From positions 1,364,001 to 1,428,000 of the forward strand of contig NZ_CP042436.1 of assembly GCF_007971025.1 (NCBI RefSeq): a stretch of 64,000 nt of DNA. Direction: 5' to 3'. Source of the stretch: Mucilaginibacter ginsenosidivorans (lineage in GTDB: Bacteria > Bacteroidota > Bacteroidia > Sphingobacteriales > Sphingobacteriaceae). The position numbers and the translations under genes are program-made. Positions within the stretch are counted from its first letter, which is position 1, and each line of letters starts with the position of its first letter. The notes beneath the pieces are model-generated. The model was not told the DNA's origin. It searched no databases and saw only the letters and a list, made by a program, of their open reading frames with translations. Positions 62,612 through 64,000 of the stretch are shown piece after piece.

Positions 62612-63484
62612 TTAATGCTGCCTTGCCCGACGCTTAAGCACGCCGCCGGCCGCTTCTTTTATGGTGCTGGTAAATATGAAGGCCTTTTCGTCGATGCTAT
62701 GAACAAGATCTTTCAGCCGGAGCACCTCCAGGCGTGTTACCACCGTGAAAATAATATCGACCGGGTGGCTAACGTCAAAGCTGTTTTTCAAAAATCCGCG
62801 TTCGCCCTTGTAAACCGTAATGCCCCGGCCCAGTTCCATTACCAGGCGCTCTTTAATGATCTCGCTTTGCGCCGAGATGATAGTGACACCGGTATATTCT
62901 TCAAGCCCTTCGATCACAAAGTGGCTGGTTTTGGAGGCGGCATAATAGGTTATGATAGAGTAAAAGGATGTTGGTAAGCCCAATTTAATGGCTGCAATAA
63001 GGAATATAACGATATTGATGCCCAAAATAATTTCGCTGATGGTAAAGCTGATGCGTTTACCTGTATAAAGCGCCAATACCTCGATGCCGTCAAGGGCGCA
63101 GCCCCCGCGGATAGATAAACCAACGCCGATCCCCATAAATACACCACCGAAGATGGATACCAGCAGCTTATCTGAAGTGACGTGCTGTTCGGGCATATAA
63201 AGGAGGCATAGCCCAAGACCGACGATGGCCAGGACAGTTTTGAAAGCAAACGTTCGGTTTACCTGTTTAAGCCCCATAATGATAAAGGGGATATTGGCCG
63301 CCACGATTACGTAAGCTATGGGGATATGGTAAAGTTCGGAAATGAGCAGAGATACCCCGGTTACGCCGCCATCAAAAAACTGGTTGGGGACCAGGAAGCT
63401 TTTTAATGCAAAACCGCAAAACAATATGCCCACAATGACATAGATCGCATCGATAACAGGGCCGGGTAACCTGAGTCTTTTCAT
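62612..63484 (-). CDS. YitT-family membrane protein (DUF161 + DUF2179)
   Basis: A 290-residue membrane protein with five to six helices; the DUF161-type repeats include FFDGGVTGVSLLISELYHIP and SIRGGCALDGIEVLAL. A cytosolic DUF2179-type C-terminal domain follows (about 210-285; GRGITVYKGERGFLKNS, FTVVTRLEVLRLKDLVHSID). The family is widespread and of unknown transport or signalling role. It starts 3 bases after the HD-domain gene, so the two are co-transcribed. Confidence 0.9.
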   Translation of the reverse strand: MKRLRLPGPVIDAIYVIVGILFCGFALKSFLVPNQFFDGGVTGVSLLISELYHIPIAYVIVAANIPFIIMGLKQVNRTFAFKTVLAIVGLGLCLLYMPEQHVTSDKLLVSIFGGVFMGIGVGLSIRGGCALDGIEVLALYTGKRISFTISEIILGINIVIFLIAAIKLGLPTSFYSIITYYAASKTSHFVIEGLEEYTGVTIISAQSEIIKERLVMELGRGITVYKGERGFLKNSFDVSHPVDIIFTVVTRLEVLRLKDLVHSIDEKAFIFTSTIKEAAGGVLKRRARQH

Positions 63485-63487
63485 ATC

Positions 63488-64000
63488 TTATTGCAAAAGG
63501 GCTTTTACTTTGTCCAAATTATCCTGCTTCTTAGCCCCGCGTAAATTTAGCGCTGTTTGTGTAAAATAGTGATGCGCCTGCATAAATTTTAATTGTGTGG
63601 CGTTCCATTCATCCCGATCGGTCAGTTCACGTTCGTGGTATAACTTATCGCCGATAGCAAAGAAATCGTCGCGGCCAAGGTAATCCAGGTCGGCATCGGC
63701 AAGTATTTCCTCCAGTTTATTCTTTGGCGATTGCGGTATGCGGGTGGCCATGATCATCCCGCAAATGCGGTCTATCTCCTCCGGGCTAAAGCCAAAGGCA
63801 GGCAGGCTTTCTTTCGCTATCCGGCACGACTCTGTCTCGTGTTCGTGCAAAACATTCAGGAAACCCGAATCATGATAACAAGCCGCAACGTGCAATAATT
63901 TCATTTCATGATCCGAAATACCCTCGGCCCGCCCTATCTTTTCCGCAGCATCATATACATCCCGGGTATGGTCGATATTATGGTAACACAGATGTGCGGG
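63488..64000 (-). CDS. HD-domain phosphohydrolase, 5'-truncated by window edge
   Basis: The frame stays open from the ATG at 63904 upstream to the window end, and the added 32 codons contain a matching HD-family first histidine (CYHNIDHTRDVYDAAEKIG), so the gene continues beyond base 64000. Metal ligands seen: H in NIDHT, H-D in CYHDSGF, and D in ADADLDYLG. HD enzymes hydrolyse phosphoesters, including cyclic or alarmone nucleotides; the substrate here is unknown. Coupled to the downstream YitT gene. Confidence 0.85.
   Translation of the reverse strand, partial: PAHLCYHNIDHTRDVYDAAEKIGRAEGISDHEMKLLHVAACYHDSGFLNVLHEHETESCRIAKESLPAFGFSPEEIDRICGMIMATRIPQSPKNKLEEILADADLDYLGRDDFFAIGDKLYHERELTDRDEWNATQLKFMQAHHYFTQTALNLRGAKKQDNLDKVKALLQ

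Noticed and set aside
48962..64000. Possible anti-phage cyclic-nucleotide system (cyclase plus HD protein plus membrane protein)
   Set aside because: The cyclase is fused to a receiver and belongs to the kinase operon; the HD and YitT genes form a separate transcript and none of the typical CBASS or Pycsar effectors are present.
1..64000. CRISPR arrays, tRNA or rRNA genes, transposases, integrases
   Set aside because: No regularly spaced direct repeats, cloverleaf-like segments or recognisable transposase or integrase products were seen on reading.

Overview
The window looks like chromosomal DNA of a Bacteroidota bacterium, most likely a Sphingobacteriaceae member of the Mucilaginibacter/Pedobacter type. 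This is inferred from the gene families: a tyrosine ammonia-lyase of the flexirubin type, DarA/DarB, TPR-sensor histidine kinases, a CarboxypepD_reg-like protein, and Bacteroidota-style -7 boxes (TAnnTTTG). I see no rRNA, tRNA, CRISPR array, transposase or prophage.

Layout. 1-3.1 kb: the 3' part of lnt, a secreted thioredoxin-like protein, an N-acetylglucosamine-kinase-like ATPase and a single-domain response regulator. 3.1-9.1 kb: a minus-strand marR/MFP/RND/TolC efflux operon. 9.2-21.5 kb: housekeeping and accessory genes (M61 peptidase, a 51-residue membrane protein, VOC/AraC pair, Ku and LigD for end joining, GH53 endo-galactanase, APC permease, ThuA protein, a GT35-like phosphorylase, a Pro/His-rich secreted peptide).

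21.6-44.4 kb: a flexirubin-type pigment cluster (aryl polyene plus dialkylresorcinol) in three blocks. Block 1 (+, 21.6-30.8 kb) holds acpS, an aryl-acid adenylating enzyme, tyrosine ammonia-lyase, a ketoreductase, two half-site dehydratases, and two ketosynthases each followed by a degenerate partner. Block 2 (-, 40.6-34.3 kb) holds darA, darB, a BtrH-like acyltransferase, an ABC exporter and an ACP. Block 3 (+, 40.9-44.4 kb) holds a FabI-like enoyl reductase, FabZ-like dehydratase, FabF-like ketosynthase, ACP and a phosphopantetheinyl transferase. Between blocks 1 and 2 sit an M64 peptidase, a frameshifted pfkB and a CarboxypepD_reg-like protein. The likely logic is that block 1 makes an aryl polyene from 4-coumarate, blocks 2 and 3 make the dialkylresorcinol, and a block 2 enzyme may join them. 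That division of labour is inference.

44.4-48.9 kb: an FAD oxidoreductase, PIG-L deacetylase, VOC protein and metallophosphoesterase. 49-62.4 kb: six consecutive, closely related histidine kinases with different sensor parts, followed in the same direction by a CheY-like receiver and a receiver-nucleotide cyclase. 62.6-64 kb: a YitT membrane protein and a partial HD-domain protein.

Intergenic DNA carries several palindromic repeat families: a 92-bp unit in two inverted copies, a triple palindrome inside the pigment operon, and a four-copy GTAG-headed REP array whose stems covary.
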